Assembly: GCA_015488855.1 (NCBI GenBank) | Contig: WFMY01000212.1 | Span: forward strand, 1-15,154 | Reading direction: 5' to 3' | Origin: Helicobacteraceae bacterium | GTDB lineage: Bacteria; Campylobacterota; Campylobacteria; Campylobacterales; Sulfurimonadaceae | DNA: 15,154 bases | Shown here: positions 1 to 7,608 of the stretch, in pieces | How the letters are laid out: every line of letters begins with the position of its first letter | How positions within the stretch are numbered: the stretch's first letter is position 1 | The notes under the pieces: generated by a model | Seen by the model: only the letters and a program-made list of their open reading frames with translations | What the model was told of the DNA's origin: nothing | Database searches by the model: none | Program-made: the position numbers and the translations under genes

Positions 1-16
1 CCAAAATATTCACAAG

Positions 17-751
17 TCATTTAATACTCGCTATAAGGTTACCAACTAACAAACTCCATCCATCTATGAGAACAAACAAGAGTATCTTAAAGGGCAGAGA
101 GATCATAACAGGAGGGAGCATCATCATACCCATAGACATAAGGATAGATGCGACCACCATATCTATCACTAAAAATGGCAAAAAGAGCAAAAAACCTATT
201 TCAAAAGCAGTTTTAAGTTCACTAATTACAAAAGATGGAATGATGACAGACATCGGTACTTCTGCAATACTTTGAGGATTTGGCATCTTTCTAATGCGGA
301 TAAAAAGAGCTAAATCTTTCTCTCTTGTATTTCGTATCATAAAATTTTTAAATGGAAGAGCAGCCTTATCAAAGGCTTCTTCATAGCCTATCTTTTTCTC
401 TATATAAGGTTTTATCCCTGTTTCATAAGACTTAGTCCCCACTGGCTCCATCACAAAAAAAGTGAGTATCATCGCAATCATTACTAAAAGCTGTGTAGGT
501 GGTACCTGCTGTGTGCCAAGTGCTTGGCGTAAAAAGCCAAGCACAATGATAAATCTTGTAAATGTCGTCATCACCAAAATCATACTTGGTGCTAAGAAAA
601 GAAGTGTTAAAAGAATGAGTACATTTAAAGAACTCACTAACTGCTCTGGAGTTTTTGGTGCAGTTAGTTCAAAATTCATAGTGGGAATGCTAACAGCTTC
701 AGCTCCTAAAATAGAAGCTAATAAAAGCAAAGGTAAAAGAATTCTAATCAT
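17..751 (-). CDS. fliP: Flagellar type III export gate protein FliP
   Basis: FliP is a core inner-membrane subunit of the flagellar export gate, which assembles with FliQ and FliR at the centre of the basal body and passes rod, hook and filament subunits outward. The 244-residue length fits the family (about 245 in E. coli). An N-terminal hydrophobic leader (residues 1-19, ending LGAEA) looks like the cleavable signal peptide typical of FliP. Hydrophobic segments follow at about 42-75, 85-103, 187-208 and 215-238. The family signature FTRFIIVLGFLRQALGTQQ is intact around residues 64-82. Its ATG shares one base with the motB stop, so translation is probably coupled to motB. In Campylobacter jejuni, as I recall it, fliP lies directly beside glmU; here motA and motB lie between them. 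Confidence 0.96.
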   Translation of the reverse strand: MIRILLPLLLLASILGAEAVSIPTMNFELTAPKTPEQLVSSLNVLILLTLLFLAPSMILVMTTFTRFIIVLGFLRQALGTQQVPPTQLLVMIAMILTFFVMEPVGTKSYETGIKPYIEKKIGYEEAFDKAALPFKNFMIRNTREKDLALFIRIRKMPNPQSIAEVPMSVIIPSFVISELKTAFEIGFLLFLPFLVIDMVVASILMSMGMMMLPPVMISLPFKILLFVLIDGWSLLVGNLIASIK

Positions 752-1527
752 TATTTGGCGCTAGCCTTATCTAAGATAGTTTTTTTAATCTTTGCTTCGT
801 TGGATGATTTCGATCCATAGAAATGTATCTCAACTCTACGGTTTTTTGCTCTTCCACTTTTTGTAGCATTGGTCGCTTTTGGAGTAAACTCAGAAAATCC
901 AGCAGCACTTATACGCTTTGGGTTTACTCCATCTACAATCAATTCCTGCAGTACAGAGATAGCGCGAGCAGATGAAAGTTCCCAGTTATCTTTAAATGGG
1001 GAGTTTTTACTTGGTGGTCTATTGTCTGTATATCCTTGAACGCTTACTTTTGTTGTATTTGGTAATTCGTCTACAATAAGTGCTATGCGTTTTAAAAACA
1101 AAAGTGTGTCTTCATTTACAATAGTTGCGCTACCCGCTTTAAAGAGTAGAGATGCTGGTAGTTCTATTGTAAAGCCTTCTTGTGCTTCTTCCATCGAAAT
1201 AGTAGGTCCGTGTCCTTTTTCCATCATCTCATTTGCATCGATAATAGCTTGAGAGACTTTATTGACCTGCTCACTCGTTTCATCTTGCGCGTCAATAGGT
1301 GTAGATTCTTGAATACGCTTTTTAGAGATCTCTGTTTTTGTTCCACCCTCTAACACACTCATAGCCCCAGAAAGTGACCCTATCGCTTCAGACACTTTTT
1401 TTGCATCCATACTTGACATAGATAAAAGGAGCACAAAAAAACAAAGTAAAAGAGACATAAGATCTCCAAAGGCTGCAAGCCATGCAGGGAGACACTCTTC
1501 ACAATCAGGACATTTCTTTTTAGCCAT
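751..1527 (-). CDS. motB: Flagellar motor stator MotB, sodium-type (PomB-like)
   Basis: MotB is the stator subunit that carries the ion-binding aspartate and anchors the motor to peptidoglycan. Its 258 residues hold a short cytoplasmic N-terminus, one membrane helix (about 17-38) with the expected ion-binding Asp at position 22 (AFGDLMSLL), a plug and linker, and an OmpA/MotB peptidoglycan-binding domain (about 118-236) with VQGYTDNRPP, the NWELSSARA motif and the AKNRRVEI motif. The membrane helix reads LMSLLLCFFVLLLS, very close to Vibrio PomB and unlike the PYADFLSLLLALFIALYA type I recall for Helicobacter and Campylobacter, so Na+ coupling is inferred. Cysteines at 6, 9 and 12 (CPDCEEC) precede the helix; PomB also has Cys there. 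The gene starts two bases after motA and shares one base with fliP. Confidence 0.94.
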   Translation of the reverse strand: MAKKKCPDCEECLPAWLAAFGDLMSLLLCFFVLLLSMSSMDAKKVSEAIGSLSGAMSVLEGGTKTEISKKRIQESTPIDAQDETSEQVNKVSQAIIDANEMMEKGHGPTISMEEAQEGFTIELPASLLFKAGSATIVNEDTLLFLKRIALIVDELPNTTKVSVQGYTDNRPPSKNSPFKDNWELSSARAISVLQELIVDGVNPKRISAAGFSEFTPKATNATKSGRAKNRRVEIHFYGSKSSNEAKIKKTILDKASAK

Positions 1528-1529
1528 TG

Positions 1530-2297
1530 TTAAATACTTTTAGCATCTTCACGCTGTAATGGCGGTAAATATGCAATTAACTTTGCTTCTAAATCTCTTG
1601 GAGCATCACCTGATTGAATAGACATAATTCCAGTTAAAATAATCTGCTTCACCAACTCTTCCTCATCATTTCTTATGAGCAAAATATTTGCAATTGGTGC
1701 ACCAAAAATATTTCCAATCATAGCCCCATACATGGTAGTAAGCAAAGCAACTGCCATAGATGGTCCAATAGCTGATGGATCAGCCATATTTAAGAGCATC
1801 GCAACAAGACCAATAAGTGTACCGATCATCCCCATAGCACCAGCAAGCCCAGCCCACTGTGAAAATATTGCTGCATTTCCTTTATGTCTTGTGCTTGTTT
1901 GTTCCATCTCTATTTCTAAAAGGTCTCGGATGGTTTCTGGTTCACTTCCATCAATAGCCATTGATAGACCTTTTTTCAAAAATTCATTTTCTTCATTGTT
2001 TGCCTCACCCTCAAGTGCCAATAAACCATCTTTTCTTGCTTTTGTAGAGTAGGCTACAAGCTTTTTAATGAGTTCTGCAACATTTTCTTGTGGTGGTTTA
2101 ATAGCTACCATAAAAACTTTAACAAATGCTTTCATCTGTTCTGGTTTAAAGGATATTAACAACGCCCCAATACTACCACCGATAACGATAAGAACTGAAG
2201 GTATATCAATATATGCACCAACACCGACCCCCATAGCCATAGCACCTAAGAGAAGTGCCATAATTAAAACAATACCAATGACCGTACCTAAATCCAT
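1530..2297 (-). CDS. motA: Flagellar motor stator MotA, sodium-type (PomA-like)
   Basis: MotA forms the ring of four-helix subunits that surrounds MotB and pushes on the rotor protein FliG. The 255-residue length matches PomA (about 254) rather than the longer E. coli MotA (295). Membrane segments are at about 5-24, 33-50, 148-171 and 178-206. PomA residues known to matter are present at the same numbers: Asp31, and the rotor-facing charges Arg88 and Glu96 (ARKDGLLALE). Threonines matching the PomA sodium-site residues are at about 160 and 188. The MGMIGTLIGLVAML stretch and AIGPSMAVALLTT are close to PomA. The normally conserved Pro at the start of the third helix (P173 of E. coli MotA, P151 of PomA) is Gly153 here. 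It is the first gene of motA-motB-fliP, diverging from glmU. Confidence 0.94.
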   Translation of the reverse strand: MDLGTVIGIVLIMALLLGAMAMGVGVGAYIDIPSVLIVIGGSIGALLISFKPEQMKAFVKVFMVAIKPPQENVAELIKKLVAYSTKARKDGLLALEGEANNEENEFLKKGLSMAIDGSEPETIRDLLEIEMEQTSTRHKGNAAIFSQWAGLAGAMGMIGTLIGLVAMLLNMADPSAIGPSMAVALLTTMYGAMIGNIFGAPIANILLIRNDEEELVKQIILTGIMSIQSGDAPRDLEAKLIAYLPPLQREDAKSI

Positions 2298-2314
2298 TTA
2301 ATAGCCTCTAAAAA

Positions 2315-2344
2315 CTCAAATTATATCTTGTTAGATAACTTGAG
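2315..2344. repeat. Imperfect inverted repeat over the motA promoter
   Basis: The left arm CTCAAATTATATCT (2315-2328) and the right arm AGATAACTTGAG (2333-2344) pair as an inverted repeat around TGTT, with one mismatch and a two-base bulge. It covers the probable motA -10 box in the motA-glmU divergent gap. It could be an operator or a hairpin in the early motA transcript. No regulator is known to me for this motif. Confidence 0.4.
2320..2325 (-). promoter_or_regulatory. Probable -10 box of the motA-motB-fliP operon
   Basis: On the minus strand the sequence reads TATAAT, a perfect housekeeping sigma factor -10 box, about 22 bases before the motA ATG. No convincing -35 box lies 16-18 bases upstream, which is usual for Campylobacterota promoters. 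I see no sigma-54 GG/GC element and no clear sigma-28 flagellar box here. The box sits inside an imperfect inverted repeat. The call comes from sequence match only. Confidence 0.45.
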
Positions 2345-2438
2345 ATAAAAAATAATTCTCTTATAGTACCACTTTCCTTTAAAATTGTCTCTTAAAATGG
2401 TAAAATTCCATCAACAAACAAATTTCAAAGAAGAGTTC

Positions 2439-3746
2439 ATGGATAAAAACAATATAAGCATAGTGATTTTGGCTGCTGGGAAAGGCAGTCGAATGAGATC
2501 AAATAAAGCAAAAGTTTTACACGATATAAGTGGTAAACCTATGCTCTATCATATTATTAAGGCTTCTAAAGAACTCAGCAATGATATTAGCGTAGTTATA
2601 GCGCATCAAAAAGAGAGTGTACAAAAGATTATGAACTCTTATTTTGATGATATTAACTTCATAGTTCAAGATGCTGACAACTACCCTGGAACTGGTGGTG
2701 CAATGATGAATGTAAAACCAAAAAATGAAAAAGTTCTTCTCCTCAATGGTGATATGCCCCTCATAAATGCCGAGGCACTTCAAGGTTTTTTAACTACTGA
2801 AGCTGACATTATCATGTCTATCTTTGAGTTACAAAATCCTGATGGCTATGGTAGAGTAAAGATAAAAAATGGACTTGTTCAGTATATAGTAGAGCAAAAA
2901 GATGCTGATACTTCTGAACTAAGTATTAAAAGTGTTAATGCTGGTATATATGCCTTTAAAAGAAGTGTAATGCAAAAGTATATACCCTTACTTTCAAATA
3001 ACAACGCACAAGAGGAATATTATCTCACAGATATTATATCTATGGCAAAGAGTGATGGATTGAGCATCAAAGCACTTCAAGTTGATGAACAAAGTTTCAA
3101 AGGGGTCAACTCCAAAAATGATCTAGCTGAAAGTGAAGTAATTATGCAAGATATGATTAAGGCACGATGGATGCACGCTGGTGTCATCATGAATCTGCCT
3201 TCAACCATATATGTAGAAGAAAGTGTAACTTTTGAAGGTGAGTGTATCGTGGAAAATGGGTGTAGAATCACAGGTGAAACTCTTATTAGCGATTCGCATA
3301 TTAAAGCAAATTCTATTATTGAAGACTCTATTGTAAAAAACTCTGACATAGGACCACTTGCGCATCTTCGTCCTGCTTCATATATCGAAGATACACACAT
3401 AGGAAATTTTGTTGAAGTGAAAAAAAGTTCACTCAAAGGTGTTAAGGCTGGACACCTGAGCTACATCGGTGATGCACAAGTCGATAGTGGAACTAACATA
3501 GGAGCTGGTGTTATAACATGTAACTATGATGGAGTAAACAAATACAAAACCATTATAGGTAAAAATGTTTTTGTAGGGAGTGATACACAACTCATAGCCC
3601 CAGTAACCATCGAGGATGATGTGATGATAGCTGCAGGGACCACTGTGACAAGCTCTAAAGTCCCAACAGGTTCTTTGGCACTAAGTCGTACTAAGCTCAA
3701 ATTAATTGAAAACTTTTATTATAAATTCTTTTCAAAAATAAAATAA
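2439..3746 (+). CDS. glmU: Bifunctional UDP-GlcNAc pyrophosphorylase / glucosamine-1-phosphate acetyltransferase GlmU
   Basis: GlmU acetylates glucosamine-1-phosphate and then couples it to UTP, giving UDP-GlcNAc for peptidoglycan and LPS in the cytoplasm. The start is set at the ATG at 2439 (435 residues). A longer reading from a TTG at 2385 would add 18 unlikely residues, whereas the 2439 start puts Arg18, Lys25 and Asp105 at the same numbers as in E. coli GlmU. A purine-rich stretch (AAAGAAGAG) precedes it. The nucleotidyltransferase domain spans about 5-225, with LAAGKGSRM, NGDMP and VNAGIYAF. The left-handed beta-helix spans about 245-425, with the acetyltransferase His339 (AGHLSYIGDA) and the NIGAGVITCNYDG motif. 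It is the first gene of a long plus-strand run and is 11 bases from coaBC. Confidence 0.97.
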   Translation: MDKNNISIVILAAGKGSRMRSNKAKVLHDISGKPMLYHIIKASKELSNDISVVIAHQKESVQKIMNSYFDDINFIVQDADNYPGTGGAMMNVKPKNEKVLLLNGDMPLINAEALQGFLTTEADIIMSIFELQNPDGYGRVKIKNGLVQYIVEQKDADTSELSIKSVNAGIYAFKRSVMQKYIPLLSNNNAQEEYYLTDIISMAKSDGLSIKALQVDEQSFKGVNSKNDLAESEVIMQDMIKARWMHAGVIMNLPSTIYVEESVTFEGECIVENGCRITGETLISDSHIKANSIIEDSIVKNSDIGPLAHLRPASYIEDTHIGNFVEVKKSSLKGVKAGHLSYIGDAQVDSGTNIGAGVITCNYDGVNKYKTIIGKNVFVGSDTQLIAPVTIEDDVMIAAGTTVTSSKVPTGSLALSRTKLKLIENFYYKFFSKIK

Positions 3747-3757
3747 AGATAAATAAT

Positions 3758-5026
3758 ATGCTAATACCCGATAATTTATTAAAAAGAAAAAAGATACTTT
3801 TAGGACTAACAGGCTCTATAGCTGTTTATAAATCCTTAGAACTCGTTAGGCAGCTTACGAAAGCTGGTGCAGAGGTAAGGATAGTGATGAGTGAATCTGC
3901 TAAAAAGTTTGTCACTCCTCTCACCTTTGAGACCCTCTCATCCAATCAAGTTTTAGATGACTTTAACGAATCATGGGCATCAGAGCATAACCATATCAAA
4001 GTAACACAATGGTGTGACTTGTTTGTTATAGCTCCCACTACTGCAAATACCATAGCAAAACTTGCAAATGGGATTGCAGATAACATGCTGCTCCAGTGTG
4101 CCCTAGCCTACTCAGGGAAAAAACTTATTGCCCCCTCTGCAAATACAAATATGCTTGAAAATCCACTCACAAAAGCAAATCTTAAGATGTTAGCTATTGC
4201 CAACTACGAAGTGATAGAGACACAAACAAAGGAACTAGCTTGCAAGACAAGGGGTGATGGAGCGATGGCAGAGCCACTAGAGATATTTTGGCAGTGTGCA
4301 AGAGAGTTACTTAAAGAGGATTTCTGGGAAGATAGACGCGTCATAGTAACAGGGGGAGGGACTGTAGAGAAGATTGATGATGTTAGGTACCTTTCAAACT
4401 TTTCAAGTGGAAAGATGGCTTCTTCACTTGCCACTGCTCTGTTTTGCAGGGGTGCTGATGTCAATCTCATAGCAACAAAATTTGAAAAAAACCTCCCTCT
4501 TGATATGCATACAATAGCCGTTGAAGATACAAATGAGATGTTAGAATACCTCAATGACTCTATCCGTATTGCTAAAAAAGGAAAACTCTCTAAACCCTCT
4601 ATTATGCATAACGAGCAGATACAACTCATCCAAAAAAAGCCTTATCTTTTTATGGCAGCCGCGGTCAGTGATTTTGTGCCAGAATATGTCCAAGAGGGGA
4701 AACTCAAAAAGGACATGCTTGGAAGTAAGTGGGAACTCAAACTCAAACAAAACATCGACATTCTTAGCAGCGTCGATAAAACAGATATAACGACGATAGC
4801 CTTTAAAGCAGAGATGGATGCAAGTGTGGCAACAACAAATGCTTCAAAACTCCTAGATACAAAAGAGGTTGATGCAGTGTGTCTCAATATATTAACAGAC
4901 AGTTCTAGTTTTGGTAGTGATACTAACAAAGTTGATTTTATCAAACCAGATGGGATAGAATCTCTCCAAGATGCAGATAAACTCAGCGTTTCGTTTGAAA
5001 TCCTTGCACATTCAAAAAAACTCTAA
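3758..5026 (+). CDS. coaBC: Bifunctional phosphopantothenoylcysteine decarboxylase / phosphopantothenate-cysteine ligase CoaBC
   Basis: CoaBC (also called Dfp) joins cysteine to 4'-phosphopantothenate using CTP and then decarboxylates the product with FMN, two steps of coenzyme A synthesis. The CoaC flavoprotein half (about 10-180) has LLGLTGSIAVYKS, the active His79, Asn129 (APSANTNM) and the active Cys162. The CoaB half (about 190-420) has VIVTGGGTVEKIDDVR, Asn214 in SNFSSGKM, and AAAVSDFVP followed by GKLKKD. Its 422 residues exceed E. coli (406), apparently through an extra segment of about 30 residues just before AAAVSDF. The loop around Cys162 reads ACKTRGDGAMAEP, where most families have a Gly after the Cys and Arg before the Met; this may be normal for the lineage. 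The gene lies 11 bases after glmU. Confidence 0.95.
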   Translation: MLIPDNLLKRKKILLGLTGSIAVYKSLELVRQLTKAGAEVRIVMSESAKKFVTPLTFETLSSNQVLDDFNESWASEHNHIKVTQWCDLFVIAPTTANTIAKLANGIADNMLLQCALAYSGKKLIAPSANTNMLENPLTKANLKMLAIANYEVIETQTKELACKTRGDGAMAEPLEIFWQCARELLKEDFWEDRRVIVTGGGTVEKIDDVRYLSNFSSGKMASSLATALFCRGADVNLIATKFEKNLPLDMHTIAVEDTNEMLEYLNDSIRIAKKGKLSKPSIMHNEQIQLIQKKPYLFMAAAVSDFVPEYVQEGKLKKDMLGSKWELKLKQNIDILSSVDKTDITTIAFKAEMDASVATTNASKLLDTKEVDAVCLNILTDSSSFGSDTNKVDFIKPDGIESLQDADKLSVSFEILAHSKKL

Positions 5027-5037
5027 TCTAAAAAAGA

Positions 5038-5043
5038 TATAAT
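5038..5043 (+). promoter_or_regulatory. Possible internal -10 box before uppS
   Basis: A perfect TATAAT lies in the 61-base gap between coaBC and uppS, the only sizeable gap in the glmU-truA run. No good -35 box is seen at the usual spacing. It may give uppS and the downstream genes their own promoter inside the operon. AT-rich DNA throws up such matches by chance, hence the low confidence. Confidence 0.3.
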
Positions 5044-5087
5044 AAGAAAATCAAACGATTTTGAGACTAAGTAACCAGGAACCTAAA

Positions 5088-5765
5088 ATGAATCAAGCTT
5101 CACATATCGCTATCATAATGGATGGAAATGGTCGCTGGGCTGAAGCAAAAAGTCTTAAACGAGTTAAAGGGCATGAAGCAGGAGTTGAAGTTGTTCGTGA
5201 GATTACTGAGTATTGCGCAGCAGAGAAAGAGATAGAGAGGCTCACCCTCTATGCTTTTTCTACTGAAAACTGGAAACGACCAAGACTTGAGGTTGAATTT
5301 CTCATGAAACTTCTTGAGAAATATCTCAAAAAGGAACTCACAATCTACCTAGATAACAATATCAAATTTGAACCCATAGGTGATATAAGAGCTTTTTCAA
5401 AATCTTTGCAAAAAACTATAAAATATGTTCAAGAAAAAACAGCACATTGTGATGGACTTGTACAGTCTTTAGCACTTAACTATGGTGCAAAAGATGAGAT
5501 GCTTCGAGCTATCAACTCCTTTAAAAATCATAAAGATGAGATCACAGAAGAGATGCTCTCCAATCAACTTGACTGCAAGCATAATGTTGACCTCCTCATA
5601 CGCACAGGTGGTGACCATAGACTCTCAAATTATCTCCTTTGGCAATCAGCCTATGCAGAGATATTTTTTAAAGATACGCTTTGGCCTGATTTCTCATCAG
5701 CTGAACTCGAAAAAATTATAAAAAACTTTAAAAAAATTGAGAGAAGATTTGGTGGATTAAAATGA
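5088..5765 (+). CDS. uppS: Undecaprenyl diphosphate synthase UppS
   Basis: UppS is the cis-prenyltransferase that extends farnesyl diphosphate with isopentenyl units to make the C55 lipid carrier for peptidoglycan and O-antigen precursors. The ATG at 5088 is preferred because AGGA at 5077-5080 stands seven bases before it and residue 5 onward matches the family start; a TTG reading from 5061 would add nine residues without support. The protein has 225 residues. Visible motifs are the catalytic Asp12 in IIMDGNGRWA, His29 (KGHEAG), FSTENW (58-62), and the C-terminal R172-TGG, RLSNYLLWQSAYAE and WPDF, including the Mg-binding Glu191. Residue 176 is Asp where Glu is common (RTGGD, not RTGGE), a mild change. 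The stop overlaps the next gene's ATG by four bases. Confidence 0.96.
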   Translation: MNQASHIAIIMDGNGRWAEAKSLKRVKGHEAGVEVVREITEYCAAEKEIERLTLYAFSTENWKRPRLEVEFLMKLLEKYLKKELTIYLDNNIKFEPIGDIRAFSKSLQKTIKYVQEKTAHCDGLVQSLALNYGAKDEMLRAINSFKNHKDEITEEMLSNQLDCKHNVDLLIRTGGDHRLSNYLLWQSAYAEIFFKDTLWPDFSSAELEKIIKNFKKIERRFGGLK

Positions 5766-6580
5766 TGGAACTTATTTTTTCTTTTATACTTGGAACTTTA
5801 CTTGGTTCATTTATAAATGTAGTTATTTTACGCATACCAAAAGATGAAAGCGTAGTCTTTGGTGCTTCACATTGCATAAGTTGTGATGCACCTTTAAAAC
5901 CATGGCATAATATCCCTCTTTTTTCATGGATATTTTTACGAGGGAAATGCTCCTACTGTAAAGCTAACATCTCGTATCAATACCCCATCATAGAGTTGAT
6001 TTCAGGATTCATTTTTTTAAGCCTAGCTATAAAATACTCACCTTCTTTACCTATACTCTTCATAGGGCTGAGTTTTTTGATGCTCCTTGCACTTTCCATG
6101 ATAGACTTTAAGTACAAAATGGTTCCTGATTCACTTAACCTTTTAGCACTGCTCTTTGCTATTGTTGGGGCTTGGAGTCTACACGGCATCTTAGTGAACT
6201 TTCAAAACGCTCTCCTTTTTGCTGGTGGATTTACTTTGCTTAGGTTTGCACTCTCTTATATACTTACATCCTCTGCACATAAACAAGCTAACAAACATAA
6301 AACAAGTTGGACAACATATTATCAGACCTATCCATTTATAGAGGCTATGGGAGAGGGAGACATCATGGTTGCCGCTACGATGGGCGCCCTTCTTGGTACA
6401 CAACTTACTCTTGTAGCTATCTTTTTTTCCGCTGTTTTAGCACTTCCTGTAATGCTAGCTGTTCAAAACAAAAGTGCTGAGGAACAAAGGGTCCCTTTTG
6501 TTCCATTTTTAGCTCTTGCAACATTTATAGTATATATGCTCGATAGCCCTATTATGGCATATATAGAGGCAAATTATTAG
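5762..6580 (+). CDS. Prepilin peptidase (type IV leader peptidase, A24 family)
   Basis: This membrane aspartyl protease cleaves the leader of type IV prepilins or pseudopilins and, in the full-length type, methylates the new N-terminus. The 272 residues begin with GTLLGSFINVVILRIP, typical of the N-terminal domain. It carries the zinc-binding Cys pairs C38-x2-C41 and C63-x2-C66, and has about eight membrane segments. The catalytic aspartates are Asp115 (LSMID) and Asp200 in GEGD. A polar segment of about 30 residues (168-198, rich in His, Lys and Thr) precedes GEGD. The start overlaps the uppS stop by four bases (ATGA), with a second ATG directly after. No pilin gene is in the window, so the substrate is unknown. 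C. jejuni, as I recall, has a homologue at the same place (Cj0825). PilD or GspO would be the usual names. Confidence 0.93.
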   Translation: MMELIFSFILGTLLGSFINVVILRIPKDESVVFGASHCISCDAPLKPWHNIPLFSWIFLRGKCSYCKANISYQYPIIELISGFIFLSLAIKYSPSLPILFIGLSFLMLLALSMIDFKYKMVPDSLNLLALLFAIVGAWSLHGILVNFQNALLFAGGFTLLRFALSYILTSSAHKQANKHKTSWTTYYQTYPFIEAMGEGDIMVAATMGALLGTQLTLVAIFFSAVLALPVMLAVQNKSAEEQRVPFVPFLALATFIVYMLDSPIMAYIEANY

Positions 6581-6582
6581 CG

Positions 6583-7608
6583 ATGAATAGGCTTCAAAAG
6601 TATATTTTAAATCATCTCTCGGTACTCTTTTTATCGATTTTTATCCCACTCTTTTCTATAGCCTCTGTCATATTTCTTATCAAGATGGCTGCCTATACTG
6701 CTCTGATACAACTTGACCTCTTAGAGATGGGAAAACTCTATATATTTATACTACCAGAACTCTTTTTTTACACCTTACCATTTTCATTTTTTATAGCTAC
6801 TGCTTTAACCCTTTTTAGACTCTCAAACGACAATGAAATCATAGTGATGTTTTCACTTGGCATCCACCCAAACTTTATCATCAAGACACTGCTAAAACCA
6901 GCAGCACTCTTAAGTATTCTATTGCTCTTTGACTTTTTTATTTTATATCCACATGCAAAAACATTATCAAAAAACTTTTTCCTCTACAAAAAAAGTGAAG
7001 CACGATTTAACCTCAGTGCATCGGAGTTTGGACACAGTTTTGGGGAATGGTTACTCTACATAGGTAAAGAAAATGACGATGGAACTTATGAAGACGTATT
7101 TTTATTTAAAAAAGACAAAAAAGGCAATGAAGAGGTCTTAATCAGTGCTAAACATGCAAAAATCATTACAAAATCAAATATCTTAAGATTAGAACTCAGA
7201 GATGGAGAGGGCTATAGCTACACAAAAGAAAAATTTTCTCAAGTCGACTTTGATACTATGTATATCAATGATTCACTTACAACAAATTTGATACAGTATG
7301 AGACCCCACTTAAGTATTGGCAATCAGATATCAATAAGGATAAAAAGAAGCGTATGTTTATCCGAAATTTCCTCATGAGTTTGCTTCCACTGTTAACTCT
7401 ACTACTCGCTGCAAGTATTGGGATTGTACACGCTAGGCACTCAAAGGGTAGAATATATCTTTATCTTTTCTTGTCTATCATTATTTACTATGAATCCATT
7501 TTACTGCTACAAAAACCACTAAGCTACTACACAATACCAACAGTAATATTACTTTGGCTTGTCTCTACATTTATCATATATAAGAAAACTATAGTAGATA
7601 AGTTTTAA
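6583..7608 (+). CDS. LptF/LptG-family permease (LPS export)
   Basis: LptF and LptG form the inner-membrane channel of the LptB2FG ABC transporter, which extracts LPS and passes it to LptC and the periplasmic bridge. The 341-residue protein has the family layout: three N-terminal membrane helices (about 10-35, 53-80 and 97-122), a soluble periplasmic jellyroll domain (about 125-262), and three C-terminal helices (about 265-285, 290-310 and 316-335). The first half has the YjgP/YjgQ look, with FLIKMAAYTAL, LPFSFFIATALTLFRLSNDNE and MFSLGIHP. From sequence alone I cannot say whether it is LptF or LptG. It starts two bases after the prepilin peptidase stop and shares one base with truA, so it belongs to the same operon. 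Confidence 0.88.
   Translation: MNRLQKYILNHLSVLFLSIFIPLFSIASVIFLIKMAAYTALIQLDLLEMGKLYIFILPELFFYTLPFSFFIATALTLFRLSNDNEIIVMFSLGIHPNFIIKTLLKPAALLSILLLFDFFILYPHAKTLSKNFFLYKKSEARFNLSASEFGHSFGEWLLYIGKENDDGTYEDVFLFKKDKKGNEEVLISAKHAKIITKSNILRLELRDGEGYSYTKEKFSQVDFDTMYINDSLTTNLIQYETPLKYWQSDINKDKKKRMFIRNFLMSLLPLLTLLLAASIGIVHARHSKGRIYLYLFLSIIIYYESILLLQKPLSYYTIPTVILLWLVSTFIIYKKTIVDKF

Noticed and set aside
462..764. Open frames opposite fliP, motA, glmU, coaBC, glyS and other genes
   Set aside because: Each lies fully antisense or out of frame to a gene with clear family motifs, lacks a ribosome binding site, and has low-complexity composition.
2385..2438. N-terminal extension of GlmU from a TTG codon or an ATG at 2397
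   Set aside because: The added residues do not look like GlmU, and only the 2439 start aligns Arg18, Lys25 and Asp105 with E. coli numbering.
5047..5064. Small hairpins (AAAATC/GATTTT and TCAAA/TTTGA) before uppS
   Set aside because: The stems are short, AT-rich and mutually exclusive, with no T-run; chance is the simpler explanation.
5061..5087. UppS start at a TTG upstream
   Set aside because: A good AGGA stands seven bases before the ATG at 5088, and the family N-terminus begins there.
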